A stretch of 64,000 bases of DNA, from assembly GCA_002298165.1 (NCBI GenBank), contig DBMI01000028.1:1-64000 (forward strand). The letters are read 5' to 3'. The notes below the pieces were generated by a model, which searched no databases, had not been told where the DNA came from, and saw nothing but the letters and a program-made list of their open reading frames with translations. This stretch comes from Desulfarculales bacterium UBA702. GTDB lineage: Bacteria; Desulfobacterota; Syntrophobacteria; Syntrophobacterales; Syntrophobacteraceae. Made by a program: the position numbers and the translations under genes. Shown here in pieces: positions 51,594-60,736 of this stretch. Numbering within the stretch: the first letter of the stretch is position 1; every line of letters begins with the position of its first letter.

Positions 51594-53603
51594 GTGGAAC
51601 AAGGAAAAAAAGGGTTGAAGCTCGTGGCCCTGCCGAAAATCAACTTCTTGAAATCCGATGCTCTTGTCGGATTACTTATCTGCATGCTGGTTTGCGCAGG
51701 GGTTGTTCTGGTACGTAAGGCGGGGTTGCTCGAATCTACCGAGTTCGCTGCATACGACCTCTATCTACGGTATCAGCCCAGGATTTCTTATCCGGAGGAC
51801 CGCATACTGCTGGTCTCTATTTCGGAGTCCGATATCAGAAGGCTTGGCAGGTGGCCCATAAATGACTGGCAGTTGACTCAACTGATTAAATCTCTGCTCG
51901 CCCATGGTCCCAGAGTTGTCGGAGTAGACATATTCCGAAACATCGAAGTTCCTCCTGGCTCTGACAAGTTGCGGGAACTGTTCTCAAGGGATATTCCCGT
52001 AGTCACCGTTATGAAATTCGGTGACAAGATTTCACCTGGCGTGGCTGGACCTTATATGGTGAAGGACGGTAGCCGGACAGGTTTCGGAGATGCCTTGATC
52101 GACACCGGAGGAATCACTCGCCGCGCTTTGCTCTTCATGGATGACGGCCAGGAATCACGCAGCTCTTTTGCATTCCTCCTCGCTTCGAGCTACCTGAAAA
52201 AAGAAGGGATCGTAGCGCAGTCCGACCTAATAGATCCACAGATGCTAAAGCTTGGAAAGTCTACTTTCGTGCCACTCGAAACTGACTCGGGTGGATACAT
52301 CAACATCGACGACAAGGGATACCAGTTCCTTCTGGACTTCACCAGTGCAAAGGCAGGTTTCAAATCTATCTCCCTCTCAGATGCTATGGCCGGTAATTTC
52401 GCTGATGATGCTGTGCGTGACAAAGTCGTGATTATTGGTGCTATGGCTGAGAGCCTGAGAGACTTCTTCTTTATGCCGATATCGAGGTCTCCCGAGGAGG
52501 GCCAGCGGATATCTGGAATTGAACTTCATGCAATTACCGTAACCCAGTTGCTCCGTAGCGCACTTAATGGCGAAAAGCCTATCGAGTACTTCTCCGAACG
52601 GATGGAATCGGTGTGGATTTTCTTCTGGGGTCTGCTGGGATTTGGGCTTGGGCTAAGAATACATTCATTTCGTCAATTCGCGCTTTGCCTGGCCCTGTTT
52701 CCGGCCCTGCTTGCCGGCCTAACTTTCATCTATTTCGGCCGCGGATTGTGGCTTGCGGTCACTCCGCCGATTTTTGCGTTTCTTCTCTCTGCTGACTCCG
52801 TAAGGCTATACCTGCTTTCAGTGGAAAAACGCCAGAGGGCTTTACTGATGCGTTTGTTTGAAAAACATGTGTCCACGGACATCGCAAAAACTATCTGGGC
52901 TCAAAGGGAACAGTTCGTCAAGGAAGGCGTTCCGCATCCTCAGCAACTTATCGCGACTGTATTGTTTACTGATATGCAGGGTTTCACCACCATTTCGGAA
53001 AAACTGGCCGATGCAGGCAAAGTTATGGATTGGTTAAACGAATATATGGAAGCGATGACAACAGAGGTCCTGAATCATGGGGGCGTGGTGGATAAGTACA
53101 TCGGAGATGCCCTGATGGCTGTGTTCGGCGTGCCTGTTGCCCGTGTAGATCAGGCCGAGATCGCTCGGGATGCGGTTAATGCCATTGAATGTGCTATCAC
53201 GATGGGAAGGCGACTGGAAGATCTTAACCTGAAGTGGGAAAAGGAAGGCCGCCCGACAGTCAAAATGCGTGTAGGCATATATACAGGCCCCCTTGTTGTC
53301 GGATGTATCGGCAGTAAGCAGCGGCTTGAATACACTGTTATAGGCGATACCGTTAACATCGCTTCCAGGCTGGAAGGCGTGCGAAGGGAATTCGAGACCG
53401 AAAATACATGTAGGATTCTTATAGGTGAAAGCACGTTCGGGTACTCCGGAGGCCTTTTTGAGGTAAGGAGTCTTGGATCGATCCAGCTCAAAGGAAAGGG
53501 TGGAACTGTGGCTGCTTACCAGGTATTGGGCAGCGCAAAAGATAATAGCGAAGCTATTGAAATCATTGCCTATGAACAGCCTGCCGCGAAAGCGGCATTA
53601 TAG
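51594..53603 (+). CDS. CHASE2-domain class III adenylate cyclase
   Basis: 669 residues from the GTG at 51594; a TTG at 51615 with AAGGA upstream is an equal candidate and changes the start by 7 residues. TM1 (about 22-42), a CHASE2 extracytoplasmic sensor domain (about 50-330: YDLYLRYQPR, RRLGRWPINDWQ, RVVGVDIF), three further TM segments (about 340-405), then a class III cyclase catalytic domain from about 445. Metal-binding Asp460 (FTDMQGF) and Asp505 (YIGDALMAVFG), adenine-selecting Lys501, and the YTVIGDTVNIASRLEG motif with the catalytic Asn and Arg are all intact, which predicts active cAMP synthesis. It follows the TPS exoprotein and precedes the DUF928 gene in the same direction. Confidence 0.9.
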   Translation: MEQGKKGLKLVALPKINFLKSDALVGLLICMLVCAGVVLVRKAGLLESTEFAAYDLYLRYQPRISYPEDRILLVSISESDIRRLGRWPINDWQLTQLIKSLLAHGPRVVGVDIFRNIEVPPGSDKLRELFSRDIPVVTVMKFGDKISPGVAGPYMVKDGSRTGFGDALIDTGGITRRALLFMDDGQESRSSFAFLLASSYLKKEGIVAQSDLIDPQMLKLGKSTFVPLETDSGGYINIDDKGYQFLLDFTSAKAGFKSISLSDAMAGNFADDAVRDKVVIIGAMAESLRDFFFMPISRSPEEGQRISGIELHAITVTQLLRSALNGEKPIEYFSERMESVWIFFWGLLGFGLGLRIHSFRQFALCLALFPALLAGLTFIYFGRGLWLAVTPPIFAFLLSADSVRLYLLSVEKRQRALLMRLFEKHVSTDIAKTIWAQREQFVKEGVPHPQQLIATVLFTDMQGFTTISEKLADAGKVMDWLNEYMEAMTTEVLNHGGVVDKYIGDALMAVFGVPVARVDQAEIARDAVNAIECAITMGRRLEDLNLKWEKEGRPTVKMRVGIYTGPLVVGCIGSKQRLEYTVIGDTVNIASRLEGVRREFETENTCRILIGESTFGYSGGLFEVRSLGSIQLKGKGGTVAAYQVLGSAKDNSEAIEIIAYEQPAAKAAL

Positions 53604-53637
53604 CGGGTTGGCCGCTTTTCGGGATGCAGGAGCATTT

Positions 53638-54423
53638 ATGCGACAAAGTTCCATAATCTTACCACACGTTCTGTTTGCATTTTTGATTGCCGGCAGTTTA
53701 TCCGCCGTCTACTGCCAGGACAATTTGCTGGTGCAGCCGAAGGCAGGGGCAGTTGAGCCCGGTATACCTCAATCCGAAACGCTGACCTATAAACCGCCCA
53801 TGCGCGGTGCTCCGGCAGGAGGAGGACGAATCGCGGCCGCGGTTCGCGGAAATGCAGGCGATGTTCCGGTGCTGCTTGTTTGTGCCCCTGATCACGTTGG
53901 ACTTACCTCTGAAAAACAACCGGTCCTGTATTGGTATATCCCACGGCCAGTCGAAGCGCGCATTGAGTTTACGCTGAACGACGAACAGAAGGACAAAACA
54001 TTAATAAAGGCTGACCTTCCCGTTTCGAAAGTTGGAAGCATGCAGGCAATCAAGCTTTCAGACTATCAAATGCTACTCTCACCCGGTGTTGTTTACCGGT
54101 GGTTTGTGACTATGGAAGCCGATCCGGATCAACCCTCGAAGGATGTATACGATGGCGGGAGTATCATGTACCAGGAACCGCAAGATGGACTGAAAAAGAT
54201 GCTCTCTATGGGAGGCGACATTCCAAAGATCTACGCTTCAGAGGGATTCTGGTATGATGCTTTTGCGGCGTCCATGAAACCGGGGAGGGGAGTTAGCGAA
54301 AAACTGGCGAAACAATATCGCACAACTCTTCTCAAAGATGTAGGCTATGGCGTGGCAGAAAAGGGTAAATTGAAATCCACTCTCGATGGAGAAAACGAGA
54401 TGCTGCGCATGCTGGCCAGATAG
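53638..54423 (+). CDS. DUF928 periplasmic protein
   Basis: 261 residues from the ATG at 53638 with AGGAG 6 bases upstream; the longer frame overlaps the cyclase gene. The first 26 residues are a signal peptide (LPHVLFAFLIAGSLSAVYC). The middle (about 105-185) has the DUF928 pattern: PVLYWYIPRPVEARIEFTL and RWFVTMEADP, preceded by a Gly/Arg-rich RGAPAGGGRIAAAVRG stretch. DUF928 proteins are, to my knowledge, found mostly in cyanobacteria near CHASE2 and CHAT genes; their function is unknown. The C-terminal region may be helical. It is the last gene before a terminator. Confidence 0.82.
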   Translation: MRQSSIILPHVLFAFLIAGSLSAVYCQDNLLVQPKAGAVEPGIPQSETLTYKPPMRGAPAGGGRIAAAVRGNAGDVPVLLVCAPDHVGLTSEKQPVLYWYIPRPVEARIEFTLNDEQKDKTLIKADLPVSKVGSMQAIKLSDYQMLLSPGVVYRWFVTMEADPDQPSKDVYDGGSIMYQEPQDGLKKMLSMGGDIPKIYASEGFWYDAFAASMKPGRGVSEKLAKQYRTTLLKDVGYGVAEKGKLKSTLDGENEMLRMLAR

Positions 54424-54548
54424 AACCGACAGAAATCTTTTGTGCAGACGATGGACTGGATCGCAGTTAGCCGCAAAGCTTGAAGAAAGCTCAGATAAAA
54501 AAACCTCAGCCAAAACATCATCTCGTCCCAAAAGTCCGATAAATAAGA

Positions 54549-54586
54549 GAAACCCTATATTCCTGTACCGGAGTGTTGGGTTTTTC
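54549..54586 (+). terminator. terminator after the TPS/cyclase/DUF928 genes
   Basis: GAAACCC (from 54549) pairs with GGGTTTT around a 22-base loop, followed by more T residues. The loop is long and the stem short, so efficiency may be moderate. Confidence 0.55.
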
Positions 54587-54810
54587 CTTTTCTCCCTTGC
54601 TGTGTTGTCTTCTTCTAAGTCCCACTTAACCTGGCATTCATAAACCGTAGCTCACAATGAAGCATGAAGGCTGAAGGCTATACGGAATATACCAAGGGTT
54701 GTCACCCGAATTGAATTTCGTTGCTTGTCAGATATTTTCCCGTAATCCACGATCATCGCCCAAACACAGGTACGATCTCCTGGAATCTGTGCGAATTGAA
54801 GACCATAATC

Positions 54811-54842
54811 ATTGACTATGATCGTATTTGATTGACTATGAT
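54811..54842. promoter_or_regulatory. direct repeats upstream of the toxin-antitoxin genes (operator candidate)
   Basis: ATTGACTATGAT occurs at 54811-54822 and again at 54831-54842, 20 bp apart (about two helical turns). The copies contain a TTGACT and a TATGAT that could act as -35 and -10 boxes at a 19-bp spacing. The first copy is also half palindromic (ATCAT...ATGAT). An autoregulatory operator for the antitoxin would be expected here. Confidence 0.45.
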
Positions 54843-54888
54843 ATGCGACCATGGTTTATTGCCAAGTCAATGAGGAAGGGAGATTTGC

Positions 54889-55116
54889 ATGCATGAAACC
54901 ATTTCTATCTCACAGTTTAAAGCGACCTGCCTGGCGCTGCTCAATCGGGTGAATAAAACCGGACAGCCGATTCTCGTTACGCGAAGAGGCGAGCCCATTG
55001 CCATGGTCGTTGCCCCTCCGCCAGCCGAGCGGCCTACATCGTGGCTCGGGTCCTTGAAATCCACGGCTAAGATCACGGGCAATATCGTTGCGACAATTGC
55101 CGATCCCCGCAGATAG
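54889..55116 (+). CDS. antitoxin, Phd/YefM family
   Basis: 75 residues. The N-terminal half (ISISQFKATCLALLNRVNKTGQPILVTRRGEPIAMVV) is the DNA-binding Phd/YefM fold. The C-terminal part (SWLGSLKSTAKITGNIVA) should be the flexible arm that wraps the toxin. GAAGGGAG precedes the ATG. It lies 13 bp upstream of a PIN-domain gene and likely represses both through the upstream repeats. Confidence 0.9.
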   Translation: MHETISISQFKATCLALLNRVNKTGQPILVTRRGEPIAMVVAPPPAERPTSWLGSLKSTAKITGNIVATIADPRR

Positions 55117-55129
55117 GAGCTAACTGGTC

Positions 55130-55516
55130 ATGAAGCTGCTGCTCGATACGCACATCTGGTTGTGGAGCCTGCTGGACCCCAAACACCTAAGCGCTAAAGT
55201 CGCGGCCGAACTGGAGAATCCTCAAAACGAGCTGTGGCTTTCTCCAATAAGCATTTGGGAACTCCTGATATTGGCTGGGGATGGCAGGGTGAGCCTTGGC
55301 ATGGAACCAGAAGACTGGGTTCAAAATGCCCTTTCCAGGGTGGCATTCAAAGAAGCCACTATCAACAATGCAGTGGTATTAAAGACGAGCCAGATCGACC
55401 TGCCTGACCTTCTGGATCGATTTCTTGTTGCGACCGCTCTGGTCTATGACTTGACTCTGATTACTTCCGACGAGCACCTTTTCCGCACAAAAGCATCCAT
55501 CATTGCAAACAGGTAA
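55130..55516 (+). CDS. PIN-domain RNase toxin (VapC-like)
   Basis: 128 residues, starting LLLDTHIWLWSLLDP with the first active-site Asp6. Further acidic residues of the PIN fold are Glu near ISIWELL, and Asp in LTLITSDEHLF. The PIN domain cleaves RNA, often tRNA, when freed from its antitoxin. AGGAGC precedes the ATG. The pairing with a Phd-type rather than a VapB-type antitoxin is common for this PIN subgroup. Confidence 0.9.
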   Translation: MKLLLDTHIWLWSLLDPKHLSAKVAAELENPQNELWLSPISIWELLILAGDGRVSLGMEPEDWVQNALSRVAFKEATINNAVVLKTSQIDLPDLLDRFLVATALVYDLTLITSDEHLFRTKASIIANR

Positions 55517-55629
55517 ACTCTATCTCCTTAATGGTTGATCAACCATCCCGAAAATGGCTGATCTACTCTGCCGTCACAAATCCGGACCGCGAAGTCTTAG
55601 AATGCAGCTTCGCTTGTACCTGTCGTAAA

Positions 55630-56280
55630 TCAGACGCCCCTGGTGCAGGGGTCCCATAGTAATTTGTGCAATTGCATATTAAATCGGACCGGAAGCCGGT
55701 CCCGAAGGATCCATTCGGCCAGCGTTCGAGGGTCCATGATACCAAAAAGCGGAGAGAAGTTTACGGTAGCGTGGACGGTTTCAAGATGGGGCAGGGCAGT
55801 TGCAAGGATCTTTTTTGCAAACACATAATCCTCGCTATTACTGATGACGAACTTCAGTTCATCTAGCGCTGTAAATTTTTCGAGGTTTCCAAGATAATTT
55901 TTATCGGCCATACGACTGGAGGGACACTTGATATCCACTATCCTGTGGCATCGTGGATCGGCAAGCCCGATATCGATGCTCCCATTTGTTTCCAGGAGCA
56001 CAGTGTAGCCGATATCGAGCAATGTTCGTAAAAGATGTGGAGTAGTCTCCTGGATGAGCGGTTCCCCGCCTGTTACCTCGACCAGGTTGCATTCCAAATC
56101 GGCAATCCGGTCGATGATTTCTGCCACATCATAGGCTTTCCCCTCATTGTATGCGTACTTCGTATCGCACCATGAGCAGCGCAGATTGCACCCGGAAAGG
56201 CGGATGAATGTGCAGGGAAACCCGGAATGGGTTGACTCGCCCTGAATGCTGTGGAAGATTTCATTTACAAGTAGCTGCAC
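55630..56280 (-). CDS. queE: 7-carboxy-7-deazaguanine synthase
   Basis: Radical SAM enzyme converting 6-carboxytetrahydropterin to 7-carboxy-7-deazaguanine in queuosine synthesis, 216 residues. N-terminal IFHSIQGESTHSGFPCTFIRLSGCN leads into the CxxxCxxC cluster motif in CNLRCSWCDT, and VEVTGGEPL follows. It lies 6 bp downstream of queD on the same strand, as in many genomes. Confidence 0.93.
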   Translation of the reverse strand: MQLLVNEIFHSIQGESTHSGFPCTFIRLSGCNLRCSWCDTKYAYNEGKAYDVAEIIDRIADLECNLVEVTGGEPLIQETTPHLLRTLLDIGYTVLLETNGSIDIGLADPRCHRIVDIKCPSSRMADKNYLGNLEKFTALDELKFVISNSEDYVFAKKILATALPHLETVHATVNFSPLFGIMDPRTLAEWILRDRLPVRFNMQLHKLLWDPCTRGV

Positions 56281-56286
56281 CTGTCG

Positions 56287-56667
56287 TTATTCCTCCCAGT
56301 AGAATGCACCCGCTCCGGGTGTTTCACAGACTTTAACCCTCGATACCCGAACGCCTGGAGCATTTATTATTTCACACAGCTGCCTGTATATAAATCTGGC
56401 GATGTTTTCCGAAGTGGGATTTTGTTCGGTGAATGCTGGAAGATCGTTCAAGTCAGAGTGGTCCAGACCGGATAGCACATCTGCCAGGGCGGTTTTTATA
56501 TCGCGGAAATCGATCCCTATTCCGGTTTCATCCAATCGCGTGCACTTGACATACACTTCGATTATCCAGTTATGTCCGTGAACCCTGGCGCAGTTGCCAG
56601 GGTAGCCTCTGAGGCTGTGGGCGGCCGAAAAATGGCTTTTTACATAGACTTCAAAAACTCCGCTCAT
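56287..56667 (-). CDS. queD: 6-carboxy-5,6,7,8-tetrahydropterin synthase
   Basis: 126 residues from the ATG at 56667, with GGAG upstream; the longer open frame to 56946 has no family similarity. Zinc-binding His residues are in SAAHSLRG (near 14) and HGHNW (near 30). The catalytic Cys is replaced in position by the CARVHGHNW segment, where Cys precedes the His pair as in QueD. The final CETPGAGAFYWEE matches the family ending. Works directly before QueE; QueC and QueF are not in the window. Confidence 0.92.
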   Translation of the reverse strand: MSGVFEVYVKSHFSAAHSLRGYPGNCARVHGHNWIIEVYVKCTRLDETGIGIDFRDIKTALADVLSGLDHSDLNDLPAFTEQNPTSENIARFIYRQLCEIINAPGVRVSRVKVCETPGAGAFYWEE

Positions 56668-56952
56668 CCAAATTCTCCATGAGTTCTGAGATAGTAGCAT
56701 TCGATTGAAGAGAATTAACGCAGTTGAATATAGCCCGAGCCGTCTAAAATGAAAACACGCTAATACCCGCTCAGGGGAGTTGGACAAATCATGCCTATTT
56801 ACATGCAGAATTTGGGTATTAATGTTTGAAAGCTCGCCCCCGTTAAATGTATATTTCTGGAGCCTGGACGGCGGAGCTGGATAGGGTTGCTCAAAAAATA
56901 ATGCCCTGCCACAATATTCGAGGAAGAAATTCGTCCTAAGGAACATTCTTGA

Positions 56953-57798
56953 ATGTTTAAATCAGCGGCATTGAACATACAAAACTGCCCGCGCCCGTAC
57001 CGGTCGGCGCTCGTATTTTTTATTCTTTGCCTCGGTTTCACTGCAACCGTCTTCGCTCTTACATCCATTGAGAATAATACTATAGCTGCATACGAAAAGG
57101 TCGCCCCATCAGTCGTAAATATCACCACCATGGATTGCGACCCCGAATTCTTCTGGTGCGCAACTCCGGCCGAATCGGGTTCCGGCTCTGGAGTGGTACT
57201 GAGAGCTGACGGGCTCATCGTAACTAATAACCATGTCATCTCGAACGCCAAAAAGATTACTGTAGCCCTCTCTGATGGAAGAAGGCTCGATGCGCATGTG
57301 CTTGCCTCGGCCGTTGCCGATGACTTCGCAGTCTTGAAAGTCGATCCCGGGGAAAAGACTCTCAGGGCTATTTCACTTGGTAACTCAGACAAGTTGAGGA
57401 TCGGCGAAAGAGTTCTGGCTGTCGGGAATCCGTTCGGACTGGGACAAACGCTCACTGCCGGCATAGTGAGCATGACAAACAGGACGGTAAAGGACGGGGG
57501 TAAGATCATGCGAGATCTTATCCAGACTGATGCGCCGATAAATCCGGGAAATTCCGGCGGTGCACTGATAAATTCCGAAGGGGAGTTGATTGGCATTTGC
57601 ACCGCAATCCTGAGCCCCACCGGATCAAGTATCCGTATCGGATTTGCCATTCCGGTCAACAGGATGAAAGAAGTAGTCCCTGGGCTTATAAATCCCTGGC
57701 CAAGAATAATTGGCTGGGGCGTTGCAGCTTTGCTGCTGGCACTTTTCCTCAAGCGCATATATCGGCGACCCGAAGCCACTTCTCCCGGCGCATTGTGA
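56953..57798 (+). CDS. trypsin-like serine protease without PDZ domain, membrane-anchored
   Basis: 281 residues. Signal or anchor segment at about 15-35 and a second hydrophobic segment near the C-terminus (about 248-268, WGVAALLLALFLKRIYRR), so the protease domain faces the periplasm between two membrane anchors. The HtrA-type triad is complete: His94 (TNNHVI), Asp124 (DDFAVLKV) and Ser201 (NPGNSGGAL). No PDZ domain follows. The neighbouring gene encodes an HtrA with the same core and one PDZ, so this copy may be a paralogue that lost it. AAGGAAC upstream supports the ATG. Confidence 0.85.
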   Translation: MFKSAALNIQNCPRPYRSALVFFILCLGFTATVFALTSIENNTIAAYEKVAPSVVNITTMDCDPEFFWCATPAESGSGSGVVLRADGLIVTNNHVISNAKKITVALSDGRRLDAHVLASAVADDFAVLKVDPGEKTLRAISLGNSDKLRIGERVLAVGNPFGLGQTLTAGIVSMTNRTVKDGGKIMRDLIQTDAPINPGNSGGALINSEGELIGICTAILSPTGSSIRIGFAIPVNRMKEVVPGLINPWPRIIGWGVAALLLALFLKRIYRRPEATSPGAL

Positions 57799-57839
57799 GT
57801 CGAATGGGATCGGTTTCCAGCTAAGAGCGGAGTGAGAAC

Positions 57840-58928
57840 ATGTTTCCTAAAAGAACTTTCCGGTTAACCCTTTTAGTGGCATTCGTCTTCAGTTTCCAAA
57901 TTGCGTATGCCCTTACCGAGGACGAGAAAAACAATATTGATCTTTACCAGGCACTAGCCCCTGGTGTGGTCAACATAACCAGCACGGTTGTTGAGCATGA
58001 CTTCTTCTTTAATGTTATCCCCCGTCAGGGGACCGGATCTGGTGCCATAATCGATCAACGCGGATATATCCTGACCAATAATCATGTTATCGAGGATGCA
58101 CATAAACTCGAAGTTACGCTCTCGACCGGCAAAAAATATACCGCCAAGCTTATAGGTTCCGACCCCGATACCGATTTAGCGGTGGTGAAAATAGATGTGC
58201 CCAAAGAAAAGCTCACGGTGATTCCATTTGGATTGTCTGGAAACCTGAAAGTAGGTCAGAAGAGCATAGCTATCGGGAACCCATTCGGCCTGGGGCAGAC
58301 GCTGACGACAGGAGTTATCAGTTCGATCGGGCGTACCATGCGCTCATCTACAGGTTCACTGGTCGAGGATATCATTCAGACGGACGCTTCTATTAACCCT
58401 GGCAACTCGGGAGGTCCGCTCATCGATTCTTCCGGACACCTTATCGGAATCACGACGGCAATTTTCAGCCCGACCGGCGCAAGCGTCGGTATCGGGTTCG
58501 CCATACCAGTCGATACTGCCAAGCGGGTGGTAAACGATCTTATCGAGAAGGGCTATTACAGCTATCCCTATCTTGGCGCAACCCTCATGAACCTTTTTCC
58601 CGATATCGCGTCCGCATTGAAGCTGCCTGTCACCTCCGGCGCGCTCGTAGTCGATGTCACACCACGAGGTCCAGCCGACCGGGCCGGACTGAGGGGCGGG
58701 AACAGGCGCGCTCAGATAGGCAATAATATCGTGATCGTTGGCGGAGATGTGGTGGTTAGCGTAAACGGTAAGCCTGTCCAGGATGCCGATGCCGCCATCA
58801 GGGAGGTTCGAAAACTGCGCCCGGGCGACAAGATTGAACTGGGAATAGTTCGCTGGGACGGCAGCAAGGGAACGATCACTGTGACGCTCGGTGAAAAGCC
58901 GCGTGACGTTCGGGCCAAGCAACCCTAG
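57840..58928 (+). CDS. HtrA/DegS-like serine protease with one PDZ domain
   Basis: 362 residues. Signal peptide or N-anchor (about 1-25), then a trypsin-like domain with His82 (TNNHVI), Asp112 (DTDLAVVKID) and Ser190 (NPGNSGGPL), then a single PDZ domain (about 255-350: YLGATLMNLFPDIASALKLP onward, with RPGDKIELGIVR). A periplasmic quality-control protease. It follows the PDZ-less paralogue by 41 bp. The single-PDZ layout matches DegS or the HhoA/HtrA group. Confidence 0.92.
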   Translation: MFPKRTFRLTLLVAFVFSFQIAYALTEDEKNNIDLYQALAPGVVNITSTVVEHDFFFNVIPRQGTGSGAIIDQRGYILTNNHVIEDAHKLEVTLSTGKKYTAKLIGSDPDTDLAVVKIDVPKEKLTVIPFGLSGNLKVGQKSIAIGNPFGLGQTLTTGVISSIGRTMRSSTGSLVEDIIQTDASINPGNSGGPLIDSSGHLIGITTAIFSPTGASVGIGFAIPVDTAKRVVNDLIEKGYYSYPYLGATLMNLFPDIASALKLPVTSGALVVDVTPRGPADRAGLRGGNRRAQIGNNIVIVGGDVVVSVNGKPVQDADAAIREVRKLRPGDKIELGIVRWDGSKGTITVTLGEKPRDVRAKQP

Positions 58929-59068
58929 CACAAGATTTTTCATGTACCGCGGAGAGCGCAGAGAAGGTGAATGAGGTCAGAACAACGTCATTACAAATGA
59001 CCTCAGTTATTTACTTTTTTATCTCATTCTTCGCGCTCTCTAGGGTGAAAAGATTTTCAGGAGGAATA

Positions 59069-60736
59069 ATGAAGGGAATGGTTAACCTCTTGACCTACCG
59101 TAAGCCGCGGCCGGTGACCCTGGTAGTCATGGACGGTATAGGGTACCGGAAGGAGACCGAGGGCAATGCGGTAGCAAACGGCTGCACCCTCAACCTCGAC
59201 CGGCTACTGCTTAACTGCCCCAACATACTGCTGCGTGCTCACGGAAAGGCCGTCGGTCTCCCATCCGATGACGATATGGGAAACTCTGAAGTCGGCCATA
59301 ACGCTCTTGGCGCAGGCCGCTTTTATCCTCAGGGCGCAAAACTTGTCAATGAGGCGCTTGCTTCCGGAAGGCTCTTCGAAGGTCGCGGCTGGAAGCTTCT
59401 CGTCCGCTATTGCCGGCAGCACAATGGGACTATGCACTTTTTAGGGCTTCTCTCCGACGGGAACATCCACAGCGACATGCGCCACCTCGAAATTATGCTG
59501 GAACGCCTGGCTTTTGTTGAAAAATTGCCCAGGGCCAGGATACACGCGCTGTTGGATGGTCGTGACGTGGGCGAGACGAGCGCGCTCATTTACGTTGAGA
59601 GGCTTGAAGCCTTGCTCAAGAAGCTAAATACCGAAGCCGGAGTTGATTACCGAATCGCCAGTGGTGGCGGCAGAATGAAAATCACAATGGACCGCTACGA
59701 AGCGGACTGGGGGATGGTCGAACGTGGCTGGAAAACCCATGTTGCAGGCGAGGGCAGGTATTTCCCGTCTGCGAAGGAAGCCATTTTGACCTACCGTGAA
59801 GAAAACCCTGGGATCATCGACCAGGATCTCCCGCCCTTTGTCATTGCGGATCAATCGGGTAAACCGGTTGGGCCGATCCGGGACGGAGACTCGGTAATTC
59901 TTTTTAATTTTCGCGGCGACAGGGCGATCGAGATCAGCCGCGCCTTCGATGATGAGGATTTTCCGTATTTCAAGCGGCAGCCTTGCCCCCGAGTGGCATA
60001 CGCCGGAATGATGGAATACGATACCGAGGCGCACATCCCGAAACACTACCTTGTCGAACCTCCCCACATCGACCACACAGTCGGGGAATTCCTGGCGGTC
60101 CACGGCATACGGCAGATGGCAATCAGCGAGACCCAGAAGTACGGCCATGTAACTTATTTCTGGAACGGGAACAGGTCCGGGAAGATCGATCCCAAAACCG
60201 AGGAATATTTCGAGATCCCTTCGGACAGGGTGCCATTCGAGCAGCGGCCCTGGATGAAAGCTGCGGAAATCACCGATACGACCGTAGAGGCGATCTTGTC
60301 CCGAAAGTACGACTTTATTCGTTTAAACTATCCCAATGGGGATATGGTGGGGCATACCGGGGTCTACCAGGCGGCCCAGATCGCCGTCGAAACGGTTGAC
60401 CTTTGTATTGGAAGGCTGATTAATGCGACAGAGAAGGCGGGCGGAATCCTGCTGGTTACCGCCGATCACGGCAATGCTGAAGAAATGTACGAGACCGACA
60501 AGAACGGAAATGTAAAGTATCATCCCGACGGCAGGCCCAAGGCCAAGACCGCCCATACTGTAAACCCCGTATGGTTCATCGTTTATGACCCTTCCGGGCT
60601 TGACTGCATCCATTTCAATCCCGAAATTAAAAACCCCGGCCTCACAAACGTTGCCCCCACGCTGCTTCAACTTTTCGGCATCGACCCCCCTGAGATTTAC
60701 GACCCACCGCTGCTGTTATTTAAAGATGAGTGCTGA
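59069..60736 (+). CDS. gpmI: 2,3-bisphosphoglycerate-independent phosphoglycerate mutase
   Basis: Interconverts 3- and 2-phosphoglycerate in glycolysis and gluconeogenesis, 555 residues from the ATG at 59069 with an AGGAGG 4 bases upstream; the longer frame (from 58967) begins with unrelated hydrophobic residues. Metal-binding MDGIGYR at the N-terminus, nucleophile Ser in MGNSEVGHNALGAGR, VTADHGNAEEM and the GHTGVYQAA motif are present. It is about 40 residues longer than the E. coli enzyme; the extra length is in the middle and C-terminal loops (for example KNGNVKYHPDGRPKAKTAH). Confidence 0.93.
   Translation: MKGMVNLLTYRKPRPVTLVVMDGIGYRKETEGNAVANGCTLNLDRLLLNCPNILLRAHGKAVGLPSDDDMGNSEVGHNALGAGRFYPQGAKLVNEALASGRLFEGRGWKLLVRYCRQHNGTMHFLGLLSDGNIHSDMRHLEIMLERLAFVEKLPRARIHALLDGRDVGETSALIYVERLEALLKKLNTEAGVDYRIASGGGRMKITMDRYEADWGMVERGWKTHVAGEGRYFPSAKEAILTYREENPGIIDQDLPPFVIADQSGKPVGPIRDGDSVILFNFRGDRAIEISRAFDDEDFPYFKRQPCPRVAYAGMMEYDTEAHIPKHYLVEPPHIDHTVGEFLAVHGIRQMAISETQKYGHVTYFWNGNRSGKIDPKTEEYFEIPSDRVPFEQRPWMKAAEITDTTVEAILSRKYDFIRLNYPNGDMVGHTGVYQAAQIAVETVDLCIGRLINATEKAGGILLVTADHGNAEEMYETDKNGNVKYHPDGRPKAKTAHTVNPVWFIVYDPSGLDCIHFNPEIKNPGLTNVAPTLLQLFGIDPPEIYDPPLLLFKDEC

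Larger units (their letters stand above)
54424..54888. other. intergenic region between DUF928 and the toxin-antitoxin pair
   Basis: 465 bp containing the terminator at 54549-54586 and the direct repeats at 54811-54842. The left part shows no coding sequence I can support. Confidence 0.6.

Noticed and set aside
56668..56945. Possible preQ1 riboswitch upstream of queD
   Set aside because: On the - strand I could not find the preQ1 hairpin with its A-rich tail, so no riboswitch is called.
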